A stretch of 64,000 nucleotides of DNA from Phenylobacterium sp. Root700 (GTDB lineage: Bacteria; Pseudomonadota; Alphaproteobacteria; Caulobacterales; Caulobacteraceae), in assembly GCF_001429025.1 (NCBI RefSeq), contig NZ_LMHT01000004.1, positions 122,525-186,524 on the forward strand. The letters are read 5' to 3'. Position 1 is the first letter of the stretch; each line of letters opens with the position of its first letter. The position numbers were made by a program, and so were the translations under genes. This document shows, piece after piece, positions 6,976 to 16,193 of this stretch. The notes below the pieces were generated by a model, which was not told where the DNA came from, searched no databases, and saw only the letters and a list, made by a program, of their open reading frames with translations.

Positions 6976-8157
6976 TCACACTTCGGCTGCGTTCGGCGCC
7001 ACGCGAAGGAAGTTCTCCTCGTAGAACTTGGTCTTCACCGCCTCGCTGCGGCCCTCCAGGTGGCGTTCGAACTTGCCGATCGGGTCGCGGCCGCCCTCGA
7101 TGTGGGGGTAGTCGCTGGAGAACAGGTAGAGATCGGCGCTCGACTGATCGAGCATCGAACCCAGGTCCTCCAGCGGGAAAGGCGTGAACGCCATCTGCTC
7201 GACGATCTGCTGAGTGGGACTGCGCGTTTGGACTTGCAGATTGGCGTCGTTGCGCCCCCAGGTGCGCGCCACCCAGTCCAGCCGCCGCAGCATTTCCGGA
7301 ACCCAACCGGCCCCCAGCTCGATCGCCGCGCCGCGCAGGTTCGGGTGACGGTCCAGTACGCCGTCCAGCACCATCATGCTGATGAAGGCCTCGGGCACCT
7401 GGTGCTGCAGGGCCGCGTCCTTGGTGCGCACGTTCTCGCCGCCGCCCAGCCAGTCCTTCACCGGCGCCCGGCCGTTGTTGCCCCAGGCCTGGGCCAGCTG
7501 CAGCGGCGCGCCGCCCACATGCATCAGGAACGGAACCCGCGCCTCGGCCAGGCGCGCCCAGAAGGGTTCGAAATCGACATGCCCGGGTGAGCGCCCCAGC
7601 GGCGCGCGGTGCGGCACCCAGACCGCGCCCAGGCCCTGGGCGAGCACCCAATCCAGCTCGGCCAGCGCCAGCTCCGGCTCGTCCAATGGGATCGCCGCCA
7701 CACCGATCATCCGACTATCGGTCTTGCAGAAGTCGGCCATGTGCCGGTTGTGCGCCCGGGTCGCGCCATAGCGCAGCCGCGGCTCCAGCTTCGAACTGGG
7801 GGAAAACGGCATCCGCAGGCTGTGGGTGGCGAACACCAGTTGCTTGGTGAACCCCAGCAGGTCCAGCGCCTTGGAGCGGTCGGCGCTGTCGAAGGCGCCC
7901 AAGGCCTGGATCTCCTTGGATTTGGCGATCAGCTCATCGCCCATGGCGATCTGCTCGGTGCGGTGCGCGTCGCTATGCCGGTTGCCCTGGCCCACGATCA
8001 CCGCCACCTCCTCGTCGGTGACGACCGAGGCCGAGTAGCTCACCTCCGGGATCTCGTCCCGCAGACCCGGGTCGGCGTACTTCTTCAGGAAGTCCGGCAG
8101 TTCCATGATGTGGCTGTCAGCATCATAGAACGCGCGAGTCGCGGGCGCATAGGTCAT
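6976..8157 (-). CDS. Amidohydrolase family protein (Amidohydro_2)
   Basis: The ATG at 8155-8157 has an ideal AGGAGG five bases upstream, so the slightly longer GTG reading is rejected. The 393-residue protein matches the Amidohydro_2 superfamily of metal-dependent hydrolases and decarboxylases (the ACMSD-like branch). Motifs are FYDADSHIMELPDF near the N-terminus, FLMHVGG in the middle, and FSSDYPHIEGG near the C-terminus with the conserved metal-binding Asp. The N-terminal HxH is replaced by a DxDxH-like arrangement, as seen in this branch. The substrate is unknown. It is a single-gene unit. Confidence 0.85.
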   Translation of the reverse strand: MTYAPATRAFYDADSHIMELPDFLKKYADPGLRDEIPEVSYSASVVTDEEVAVIVGQGNRHSDAHRTEQIAMGDELIAKSKEIQALGAFDSADRSKALDLLGFTKQLVFATHSLRMPFSPSSKLEPRLRYGATRAHNRHMADFCKTDSRMIGVAAIPLDEPELALAELDWVLAQGLGAVWVPHRAPLGRSPGHVDFEPFWARLAEARVPFLMHVGGAPLQLAQAWGNNGRAPVKDWLGGGENVRTKDAALQHQVPEAFISMMVLDGVLDRHPNLRGAAIELGAGWVPEMLRRLDWVARTWGRNDANLQVQTRSPTQQIVEQMAFTPFPLEDLGSMLDQSSADLYLFSSDYPHIEGGRDPIGKFERHLEGRSEAVKTKFYEENFLRVAPNAAEV

Positions 8158-8740
8158 GGCATCCTCCTGCACGCCCGCGCCTGTCCCGGGCGAGCTTCGA
8201 CGCTGAGCCTAGTTGGCTGCCGCGCGCAGGGCGAGCGGTATGATGCCCCCTCGGGGCCATTCAGGTTCCCATAGCCGGCGTCGAGACGTGAGCAGCACGT
8301 AGCGACCGCTTTCAGACATCGGCTCCCAGCCGTGACGTGGACGAATCTCGACGTCCGCTAGCAGGGGCTCGCTGGATGACATCCGCGAGCGTATTCGTGG
8401 GCTCATTCTACCTCGTGGCGGACATTGTCGAACGATCGCCTCGGCCACACGATCCGAGCGCACCAGAAGCGGCGACGCCACGTCAGCGCAACTGGATGCC
8501 CACCCGCTCACCCCCGCCGAGCACGCCCGGCAGCTGGATGTCTTCGACGTGCGAGGGCGCCAATTTAGACGCCGCCGAAAGCCGTCCTCAGAGACTTTGG
8601 CGCTGCGCGAGCTCGCAAGCCCGCCAGCCAGATCGCCGCTAGGATCAAAGCGCGGCAGGCTTGGACCACGGGCGCGATGAGTTCGGCTGAGACACGGCGC
8701 TCGTCGTCAGCTTCCAGGGGCGCCGTCGCCGAAACTAAGA
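8158..8740. other. 583-bp stretch without a recognisable gene
   Basis: I read both strands between the amidohydrolase start and the end of the efflux operon. Short open frames of about 100 codons exist on both strands (8209-8511 minus, 8337-8642 plus), but their compositions look like shadow reading of GC-rich DNA and no family motif appears. The promoter of the amidohydrolase must lie at the left end. Nothing else is supportable. Confidence 0.4.
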
Positions 8741-10135
8741 TCAATCAGTCTGGCCGCCTCCTAGGGCCGCGTACAAGGCGACCTGATTGCGCAGATTGGT
8801 CCCGCGAAGCTGCAGCAGCGCCTGCTGGGCCGAGAACAGGCTCCGTTCAGCGTCGAGCACTTCCAGATAAATGGCGATGCCGTTGGAGTAGCGAAGATGC
8901 GCCGTCTCGGCCAGGCGCTCCTGCGCGGCGACGGCGCGTTCCTGGGCCAGGATCTGGTCGGCGATGTAGCGGCGGCCGGCCAGGGCGTCGGCGACTTCCT
9001 GGAACGCGGTTTGGATAGTGCGCTGGTAGGTGGCCGCGGCGATGTCGCGCTGGGCGCGCGCCGAGTCGAGCTGGCCGCGCCGTGCGCCCCAATCGAGGAT
9101 CGGCAGGGCTGCGCCCGCCCCATAGTTCCAGGCCCGGCCATCGCCTCCGACCAGGTCTCCAAGCTCACGCGAGGCGTAGCCGCTCGCCCCGGTGAGGGAG
9201 ATCCTTGGCAGGAAGGCCGCGCGGGCGGCGCCGATATTAGCGTTGGCCGCACGAAGCTGGGCCTCGGCCTGCATGATGTCGGGCCGGTTGACGAGCAGGT
9301 CGGACGGCAGGCCGGCGTCGAGCCGGTCGAACATCTGCTGCTGCGCCAACGGCAAGGGCGGGGGCAGCGCGGCGGTGTCCACTGGCCCGCCGACGAGAAC
9401 GGTGAGCAGGTTGACCGCGGTGGCTTCGGTTCGCCGCAGCTCGGCGAGCTGGGTCTGTGCGTCGGTCAGCAGCGAGACGGACTGATCGTAGTCGGCTGAA
9501 GAGGTGACGCCGGCCTCAAGCCTCAGCCGCGCGATCTCCAGGCCTTCCCGGCGAGAGGCGAGCGTTCGCTGCGCCAGGGCGATCCGCTCCTCGTTCTCGC
9601 GCAGGGTCATATAGGCCACGGCGACCTGGCGGATCAGGGAGAGGCGGAACGCACGCTGGCCGTCGACGCTCGCCAGGTAACTGTACCGCGCGGCGGTGGA
9701 GAGGTTGCGGACGCGGCCCCAGAAATCGAGCTCGAAGGCCGATATGCCCAGGTCGAGGTCGTAGGAATCGGCTGTCGCCGCAAGGCCCGTTCCCGTGACG
9801 CCCACCGACTGCCGGGCCCGGCCCCCCGATGCGCCTAGATCGACGTTCGGAAGTTGGGCGGAGCGCTGGATGCGGTACTGGGCCCTGGCCTGCTCGACCT
9901 GCGCCACAGAGACCGCGAGGTCGCGATTGTTGGCGAGCGCCTTGGAGATCACGATTTCCAGGCGCGGATCATCGAAGAAGTCGCGCCAGGAGACCTGGAC
10001 AGCGGGGCGTGCGCCGGGGAGCGGCTCGCTGAGCGGGAAGGTCGCGGCCACCGGCGGGGTCGGCCGCACATAGGTCGGGGCGAGCGAGCAGCCGCCGAGG
10101 GCCGCCGCGGCGAGCAGGACGGGCCAGCTACGCAT
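8741..10135 (-). CDS. RND efflux outer membrane lipoprotein (NodT/OprM family)
   Basis: The 464-residue protein begins with a lipoprotein signal ending LAAAALGGC, so Cys16 is lipidated. Two outer membrane efflux (OEP) repeats follow, with the family segments DFWGRVRNL, the coiled-coil AQRTLASRREGLEIARLRLEAG-like helices, LLVNRPDIMQAEAQLRAAN, and LPILDWGARRGQLDSARAQ. It forms the trimeric outer membrane channel of the tripartite pump. It is the last gene of the operon and overlaps the permease gene by 8 bp. Confidence 0.93.
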   Translation of the reverse strand: MRSWPVLLAAAALGGCSLAPTYVRPTPPVAATFPLSEPLPGARPAVQVSWRDFFDDPRLEIVISKALANNRDLAVSVAQVEQARAQYRIQRSAQLPNVDLGASGGRARQSVGVTGTGLAATADSYDLDLGISAFELDFWGRVRNLSTAARYSYLASVDGQRAFRLSLIRQVAVAYMTLRENEERIALAQRTLASRREGLEIARLRLEAGVTSSADYDQSVSLLTDAQTQLAELRRTEATAVNLLTVLVGGPVDTAALPPPLPLAQQQMFDRLDAGLPSDLLVNRPDIMQAEAQLRAANANIGAARAAFLPRISLTGASGYASRELGDLVGGDGRAWNYGAGAALPILDWGARRGQLDSARAQRDIAAATYQRTIQTAFQEVADALAGRRYIADQILAQERAVAAQERLAETAHLRYSNGIAIYLEVLDAERSLFSAQQALLQLRGTNLRNQVALYAALGGGQTD

Positions 10136-13100
10136 GGGGCGGCTCCTCGCTCACCTGTGGCCCAGGGGGTTTGCGGCGTGTCAGCCATCGTCTGGCCGAG
10201 AGGTAGAAGACCGGGGTGAAGAAGACGCCCAGCAGGGTGACCGCGATCATCCCGCCGATGACCCCGGTGCCGACCGCCTGACGACTGGCCGCGCCGGCGC
10301 CCGACGCGATGAACAGCGGGATCATGCCGAGGATGAAGGCCAGGGAGGTCATGACGATCGGCCGCAGACGCAGACGTGCGGCCTGTAGGATAGCCTCGGT
10401 GGCGCTCTTGCCTTCCGCTTCCTGCTCGATCGCGAACTCCACGATCAGAATGGCGTTCTTGGCGGACAGGCCGATGATCGTGATCAGACCGACGTTGAAG
10501 TAGATGTCCGCCGACAGCCCGCGCAGCAGCGTGAAAATGACCGCGCCCAACACCCCGATCGGCACACCCAGCAGCACCGAAAGCGGGATCGGCCAGCTTT
10601 CGTAGAGGGCGGCCAGGACCAGGAAGACGATCAGCATCGACAGGGCGAGCAGCATGACGACCTGCGCGCCGGCCTGCTTCTCCTCGAAGGCGATGCCGGT
10701 CCACTCATACCCAAAGCCCGCGGGCAACACGCGCCCAGCGATCTTCTCCATCTCGCTCAACGCCGCGCCGCTGGATTGGCCCGGCGCGGCCGCGCCCGAA
10801 ATGGTCAGGGCGGGATAGCCGTTGTAGCGCTGGAGTTGGGGCGGCCCGGCCGTCCACTCGGCGCGGCTGAAGGCTGAGAACGGCACCATGTCCCCGCCGC
10901 TGTTGCGGACCTGGAGATTGAGGATGTCGTCAGGCGTCATCCGCTGGCTGGCGGTGGCCTGGATCAGCACGCGCGAGATATTGCCGTTGTAGGTGAAGTC
11001 GTTGGCGTAGGACGAGGCCAGGGCGATGGAGAGCGTCGCGTTGATATCGCCGATGCTGAGGCCGAGCGCCCGCGCCCGCACGCGGTCGATGTCGAGATAG
11101 AGCTGCGGGGCGTCAGGCTGACCTTCGGCGCGGACCCCGATCAGCAGGGGGTTCTTGGCGGCCTCGGCGAGGATTTGATCGCGGACGCCCGCCAGGGCCG
11201 CGGCGTCGGCCCCACTCCGGTTCTGGACCTTCATGCTGAAGCCGCTGGAAGTGCCGAGCGATGGGATCGGCGGCGGGTTGAGCGCGAAGATATTGGCGCT
11301 CTTGACCTGCGACAGCGCGGCCATGGCGCGCGCGCTCAGGGCTTCCACGCCGTGCTCGGCGCCCACCCGTTCCTTCCACGGCCGCAGGGAGATGAAGCCC
11401 ATGGCGGCGTTCTGGCCCTGGCCGAAGAAGTTGAAGCCGTTGATCATCACCACGTCGCGGACCTCGGGCTGCTCCTTGAAGAAGGCCGCGGCCTGGTCGA
11501 CAGCAATTTGGGTGCGGTCGGCGGTGGCGCCTGGGGGCGCGTCGATCGTCACCAGCAGGACGCCCTGGTCTTCGGAGGGCAGGAAACCGCCGGGCAGCCG
11601 AGTGTAGAGCAAGCCGGTCAGCAGGACCGCGACCACGAACACCGCGAGCCAGCGGAGCGGCGCCGACAGCAACCTGCCGACGCCGTTCTGATAGCCGTCG
11701 GCCATCTGGTCGAAGCCTCGATTGAAGCCGCCGAGGAATCGGTCGGCGAAGGCCAGCAGCGGGTGGCGCGGGCGATCAGGTTCGTGCGCGCGATGCGGCT
11801 TCAGCAGGGTCGCGCATAGCGCCGGGGTGAGGGTCAGGGCGAGCACGGCCGAGAAGCCGATAGAGACCGCCAGCGTCACCGAGAACTGCCGATAGATCCC
11901 GCCCGACGTACCCGGGAAAAAGGCCATCGGCAGGAAGACGGTGATCAGCACCAGGGTGATGCCGATGATGGCCGAGGTGATTTGATTCATGGCCTTCACC
12001 GTCGCCTCGCGAGGGGGAAGCCCCTCCTCGGCCATGATGCGTTCGACGTTTTCGACGACGACGATGGCGTCGTCCACGAGGATCCCGATCGCCACCACCA
12101 TGCCGAACAGCGACAGGATGTTGATGGAATAGCCGAAGATCAGCAGGCCAAAGCAGGCCCCCGCCAGGGCCACCGGGACGACGATGGTGGGGATGAGCGT
12201 CGCGCGCCAGTTCTGCAGGAACAGGAACATGACGATGAAGACTAGCACCATGGCCTCGACCAGGGTCTTCACCACCTCCTCGACCGAGGCGCTGATGAAC
12301 GGGGTCGTGTCGTAGGGCGTCGACCAGGCGATGTCGGCCGGGAACGACGGAGCGAGCTCCTCGAGCCGGGCCCTGACGCCTTCGGCCGTGGCCAGGGCGT
12401 TCGCGCCGGCGGTGAGCTGGATGCCCATCCCGGCCATGGTCTGGCCGTTCAGGGTGGAGCCGGTCAGGTAGCTTTCGGCGCCGAGCTCGACGCGAGCGAC
12501 ATCCCCCAGATGGATCGCCGAGCCGTCCGGATTGGCGCGCAGGATGATCTGACGGAACTGCTCGGGCGTCGTGAAGCGGTTCTGGGTGACGACCGTGGCG
12601 TTGAGCTGGCTTTTGTCCGCTGTCGGCTGGTCGCCCAGGCTGCCGCCAGCGGTCTGGCTGTTCTGCTCGCGCACCGCGGCCAGGACTTCGGAGGCCGAGA
12701 GGTCGTAGCCGGCCAGCTTCTGCGGATCGAGCCAGATCCGCATGGCGTACTCGGTGCCGAACATGCGCACATCGCCTACGCCCGGCACGCGCCGCAGCTC
12801 GTCGACGACGTTGTTGGAGGCGAAGTCGCCCAGTTCCAGGGCGCTCGTGCCGCCGCTCTTGGAGGTCAGGGCCGCGAGCATCAGGAAGCCCGAATTGGCG
12901 GCGTTGACCTGTACGCCTTGGCGCCGAACCTCTTCGGGCAGGCGCGGCTCGACGCGGCTGAGGCGGTTCTGCACCTCCATCTGGGCGATGTTGATGTCTG
13001 CGCCGGACTTGAACGTCACGGTGATGCCGGCCGTGCCGTTCGAGCGGCTGGTCGATTCCATGTAGAGGAAGCCAGGGACCCCGTTCATCTCCTTCTCGAT

Positions 13101-13295
13101 GACCGAGGTCACGTTCTGGTCGAGGGTGGCGGCGTCCGCGCCCGGATAGCTCACCGACAAGCTCAAGGATGGCGGGGCGACGGTCGGATACTGCTCGATC
13201 GCCAGCGAGCGCAGGGCGATGACGCCCGCCAGCAAGATCCCCAGGGCGATCACCCAGGCGAAGACCGGTCGGTGGGCGAAGAAGCTGCTGTTCAT
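10128..13295 (-). CDS. RND multidrug efflux permease (HAE1/AcrB type)
   Basis: At 1055 residues this is a full-length HAE1 pump with the expected twelve transmembrane segments in two halves and two large periplasmic loops. The proton relay is intact: paired Asp in IGILVDDAIVVVENVERIM in the fourth segment and Lys in GLSAKNAILIVEFA in the second half. The N-terminus MNSSFFAHRPVFAWVIALG is typical. It exports hydrophobic or amphiphilic compounds using proton motive force, with the adaptor 18 bp upstream and the channel overlapping downstream. Substrate range cannot be deduced. Confidence 0.95.
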   Translation of the reverse strand: MNSSFFAHRPVFAWVIALGILLAGVIALRSLAIEQYPTVAPPSLSLSVSYPGADAATLDQNVTSVIEKEMNGVPGFLYMESTSRSNGTAGITVTFKSGADINIAQMEVQNRLSRVEPRLPEEVRRQGVQVNAANSGFLMLAALTSKSGGTSALELGDFASNNVVDELRRVPGVGDVRMFGTEYAMRIWLDPQKLAGYDLSASEVLAAVREQNSQTAGGSLGDQPTADKSQLNATVVTQNRFTTPEQFRQIILRANPDGSAIHLGDVARVELGAESYLTGSTLNGQTMAGMGIQLTAGANALATAEGVRARLEELAPSFPADIAWSTPYDTTPFISASVEEVVKTLVEAMVLVFIVMFLFLQNWRATLIPTIVVPVALAGACFGLLIFGYSINILSLFGMVVAIGILVDDAIVVVENVERIMAEEGLPPREATVKAMNQITSAIIGITLVLITVFLPMAFFPGTSGGIYRQFSVTLAVSIGFSAVLALTLTPALCATLLKPHRAHEPDRPRHPLLAFADRFLGGFNRGFDQMADGYQNGVGRLLSAPLRWLAVFVVAVLLTGLLYTRLPGGFLPSEDQGVLLVTIDAPPGATADRTQIAVDQAAAFFKEQPEVRDVVMINGFNFFGQGQNAAMGFISLRPWKERVGAEHGVEALSARAMAALSQVKSANIFALNPPPIPSLGTSSGFSMKVQNRSGADAAALAGVRDQILAEAAKNPLLIGVRAEGQPDAPQLYLDIDRVRARALGLSIGDINATLSIALASSYANDFTYNGNISRVLIQATASQRMTPDDILNLQVRNSGGDMVPFSAFSRAEWTAGPPQLQRYNGYPALTISGAAAPGQSSGAALSEMEKIAGRVLPAGFGYEWTGIAFEEKQAGAQVVMLLALSMLIVFLVLAALYESWPIPLSVLLGVPIGVLGAVIFTLLRGLSADIYFNVGLITIIGLSAKNAILIVEFAIEQEAEGKSATEAILQAARLRLRPIVMTSLAFILGMIPLFIASGAGAASRQAVGTGVIGGMIAVTLLGVFFTPVFYLSARRWLTRRKPPGPQVSEEPPHA

Positions 13296-13313
13296 GGCCC
13301 TGGTTCCCCGCCG

Positions 13314-14492
13314 CTACCGCTGCCCGGTCTTGGGCGGCGGGGTGGGCGCCTTCGGCGGAGCGATGGTGACCTTTTGGCCGGGGCGGACCTTCTGAACGCC
13401 GCTGGTGATGACGCGCTCGCCCGCCTTCAATCCCGAACTGACGACAAACTGATCGCCCATCATGGCCCCCAGCACGATCGGGCGCGCGGCGACCACGCCG
13501 TCGGCGCCGACCACCAGGACGCTGGCCTTCTCGCCCGACATCTGCACCGCCGCCTGGGGCACGGTGAGCGCGTTGGGGTTCGGCGCGCCGGACAGCAGCG
13601 CGCGGACAAACTGGCCCGGGAGCAGCTCCCGTTCGGGATTGGGAAACTCCGCGCGCAGCGAGAGCCCGCCGGTCGAGGGATCGACCGCCTGGTCCAGGAA
13701 GTTCAGGTGGCCGACGGCGCCGTAGGGCGTCCCGTCCTCGAGCACGAGACTGACCTCGACCCGGTCGAGGCGCGGAATGGCGAACTGGCCGGCGGCCGCG
13801 CGCCGGCGCAGCTGCAAGATCTCCGCGTTGGGCAGCGAGAAGCGCACATAGATCGGGCTGAGCTGTTCGACCCGGGTCAGGAGCGTGGCTTGGGACGCGC
13901 TGACCAGGGCGCCCTCGGTGACCTCCGCGCGCCCGACCCGCCCGCTGATCGGCGCGGTGACGGTGGTGTAGCTGAGATCAAGCTGCGCCTTGTCCAGGGC
14001 GGCCTGGGCGGAGGCGACGTCGGCCTGCCCGCGGCTGACGGCGGCCTGGGCTGCGTCGAACTCCTGGGCGCTGATCGCCTTGCGCGCGACCAGCGGGGTG
14101 TAGCGGGCCAGGTCCTTGCGGGCGTTGACCAGGGTGACCTGGGCGCGTTCAAGCGCCGCGCGGGCGCTGGCGGTGCTGGCCCGCTTCTCGCGGGGATCGA
14201 TGGCGAACAGCGGCGCGCCTTCGCGAACGTCGGTGCCTTCGGAATAGAGCCGCCGCTCGACGATGCCGTCCACCCGCGCCCGGACCTCAGCCGTGCGCAC
14301 CGCCGCAACGCGGCCCGGCAGTTCGACGACTTCATCGACCGACCGGGGCGTGAGAGTGACGGCCTCCACCTGGAACGGAGACGCCTCGCCTTTGGATGGG
14401 GCGCCGCGGTCGCACGCCGTCAGCAGCGCGGCCGTCGCGCAGGCGCTTAACACAGCCGCCCGAACGCCCCTTGAGGGATGACTAGCGACCAT
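13314..14492 (-). CDS. RND periplasmic adaptor (membrane fusion protein), lipoprotein
   Basis: The 392-residue protein has a lipoprotein signal with LLTAC (Cys27). It shows the membrane-fusion-protein layout: a barrel-sandwich half (VRARVDGIVERRLYSEGTDV), an alpha-helical hairpin rich in Ala and Gln at about residues 110-170, the second lipoyl half (TVTAPISGRVGRAEVTEGAL), then beta-barrel and membrane-proximal domains. It bridges the permease and the channel in the periplasm. It is the first gene of the three-gene efflux operon. No regulator gene of the usual TetR type is adjacent. Confidence 0.93.
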   Translation of the reverse strand: MVASHPSRGVRAAVLSACATAALLTACDRGAPSKGEASPFQVEAVTLTPRSVDEVVELPGRVAAVRTAEVRARVDGIVERRLYSEGTDVREGAPLFAIDPREKRASTASARAALERAQVTLVNARKDLARYTPLVARKAISAQEFDAAQAAVSRGQADVASAQAALDKAQLDLSYTTVTAPISGRVGRAEVTEGALVSASQATLLTRVEQLSPIYVRFSLPNAEILQLRRRAAAGQFAIPRLDRVEVSLVLEDGTPYGAVGHLNFLDQAVDPSTGGLSLRAEFPNPERELLPGQFVRALLSGAPNPNALTVPQAAVQMSGEKASVLVVGADGVVAARPIVLGAMMGDQFVVSSGLKAGERVITSGVQKVRPGQKVTIAPPKAPTPPPKTGQR

Positions 14493-14604
14493 GGCTCGAA
14501 GCCCCGCGTACCGTTCAGCTTGTTCCTCAACGCGGAACTAGCCGAACAGTTTCACTCGCGATGGGAGGGCGCCTGATGATCTGGGCAGGCGCCGCCTGCG
14601 CTGC

Positions 14605-15333
14605 TCACCGCGCCTTGGCCGGCCAGACAATGGCGTCGAGGAGCCCGCGCGGGCGTTCCGCCAGTCCGGTTTGAACGAACCGCGTCGGCCGCCGATAGCT
14701 TCCAAATATGAGATCGAAGATGGGGAACAGGCCGGCGAAATTCGTTCCGTAGTCCTGAGGGTCCGCCGAGTGGTGCAGGCGATGATAGGCCGGCGCGTTC
14801 AACACCCAGGAGAGGCGACCAAAGTTCACCCGCAGGTTTGCATGGGCGAAATAGTGATAGAGGCTCAGGCTCGCATAGATCACCAGGATCAACGGCGTCG
14901 GCTTGAACAACAGCCCGACGGCGGGCCAGACGGTCACCGCCTTGATGAGCGGATCAGCCCAGAAGTGCCGGGCCGCCGTCGTGGCGTTCATGTTCGGATC
15001 GGAATGGTGCAGCGAGTGCATGCGCCAGAGAAACGGGATCGCGTGCTGCGCGCGGTGAAACAGGAACTCCCCGAAATCCATCGCGAACGCGAAGGCCAGA
15101 ACCCCAAGGACGATAGGCCACGACGCCAGGTCGAACACGCCGCCGCCCAGCCAGTTCACCCCCCTGGTCGCCAGCGATCCAACGATCGGCACAAGCGCGT
15201 AGGTGACGGCGGCGTACAGCGCCCAGACCTTGGCGTTGACCAGGCGCGTGCTGGGCTCGGTGCTGGCCGGCCACCGCAACTCGATGGCGGTGAGCAGCAT
15301 GACCCCACCGATGCTGGAGAGCAGAAAGATCAT
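14605..15333 (-). CDS. Sterol desaturase / fatty acid hydroxylase family membrane protein
   Basis: The ATG at 15331-15333 opens MIFLLSSIGGVMLLT and gives 242 residues; an upstream open frame is low-complexity and rejected. The di-iron histidine clusters of the fatty acid hydroxylase superfamily are visible: FHRAQH, HSLHHSD, ARHF and YHRLHHS. Several hydrophobic segments surround them. Such enzymes hydroxylate or desaturate lipids such as sterols, carotenoids or fatty acids at the membrane. It lies 67 bp downstream of a methyltransferase-like gene on the same strand, so the two probably share a transcript and may act on the same lipid. Confidence 0.85.
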   Translation of the reverse strand: MIFLLSSIGGVMLLTAIELRWPASTEPSTRLVNAKVWALYAAVTYALVPIVGSLATRGVNWLGGGVFDLASWPIVLGVLAFAFAMDFGEFLFHRAQHAIPFLWRMHSLHHSDPNMNATTAARHFWADPLIKAVTVWPAVGLLFKPTPLILVIYASLSLYHYFAHANLRVNFGRLSWVLNAPAYHRLHHSADPQDYGTNFAGLFPIFDLIFGSYRRPTRFVQTGLAERPRGLLDAIVWPAKAR

Positions 15334-15400
15334 CCTGCACCTGTCGCCTGACCTGACAGGTTTCGAGCGCCGAGAGGTCTGCGCATCGGACCGCGTCCGC

Positions 15401-15991
15401 CTAGAAGACTCCCGGCACGAGCCGGAAGCGCACCGAGGCCGCATAGGCCTGATACTCGGGATCGGTCAGAAGCCAGCGTTCCTCCCGAAGGATGCGGCCG
15501 AACTGCAAGCTCCAGGCCGCCAGGTACAGCCCGATATTCCACGGGCTGGGATTGATCAGCAGATAGCCGAACTGGGCCATGAAATATCCGACGTACATCG
15601 GGTGCCGGACGATCGAGTAGGCCCAGTTGCGTTGCACGCCACGGTTGGCGGGCGCGATACCGAAGCGCCGGTTCAGGCTCAGCTTCGCCGCGGCGCTGAC
15701 CACCGCGCCGCCGATCATCGCGACGATGCCGACCACCTCCGGCGCAAACGATTGACCGCCCGGCCGCGCGACGAGCGGCAGCATCGTCCCGCCCAGGGCA
15801 AGAAGCCAATCTACCGGCTGGGCGCTGATGCTGAACGCCTGACGCCTGATGAGGATGAAGAACACCGTCATGGCTTCAGTCGCCAGAACAAGCAGATTGG
15901 CCAAGTGTTCGGACCGCCAGTTCGCCCAGGCGAACCCGGCGAAGAGCAACACCAAGATAATTCGCTCGGATATGTCGAGAATGCGGCCCAT
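15401..15991 (-). CDS. Isoprenylcysteine carboxyl methyltransferase-like membrane protein
   Basis: Starting at the ATG 15989-15991 the protein has 196 residues (a GTG two codons earlier is possible). It has about five hydrophobic segments and the C-terminal ICMT/PEMT-like signature: SIVRHPMYVGYF, then LREERWLL and PEYQAYAASVRFRLVPGVF. Such proteins bind S-adenosylmethionine at the membrane and methylate small lipids or isoprenoids. The gene precedes the sterol desaturase-like gene. The substrate is not known. Confidence 0.8.
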   Translation of the reverse strand: MGRILDISERIILVLLFAGFAWANWRSEHLANLLVLATEAMTVFFILIRRQAFSISAQPVDWLLALGGTMLPLVARPGGQSFAPEVVGIVAMIGGAVVSAAAKLSLNRRFGIAPANRGVQRNWAYSIVRHPMYVGYFMAQFGYLLINPSPWNIGLYLAAWSLQFGRILREERWLLTDPEYQAYAASVRFRLVPGVF

Positions 15992-16193
15992 AAACACAGA
16001 GTGTCACGAGACGAAAGCATTGGCCAGCGCCAGCTGGCGAGCAAGCGACAACACAGACAGGGGAACTATTTCGTTCGACCCGGAAACATGCAGTCGTCCA
16101 AACCGGCACATGCTGCAATTCTAGGTTTCAACTCGGCGAAACTGCGGCTTCTGGCGCCGCATCCTGTTGCGAAGAGGGGGCGCGAGAGAGGTC

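Noticed and set aside
6695..7651. Long minus-strand frame overlapping the amidohydrolase
   Set aside because: Same strand but other frame as a well-supported enzyme gene; low-complexity Arg/Gly/Ala composition.
8209..8642. Two roughly 100-codon frames in the gap before the efflux operon
   Set aside because: They overlap on opposite strands, show no family motif and no clear Shine-Dalgarno.
12510..14450. Long plus-strand open frame (about 646 codons) opposite the efflux genes
   Set aside because: It lies antisense to two firmly identified RND genes, has Arg/Gly/Asp-rich composition typical of shadow frames in high-GC DNA, and shows no domain.
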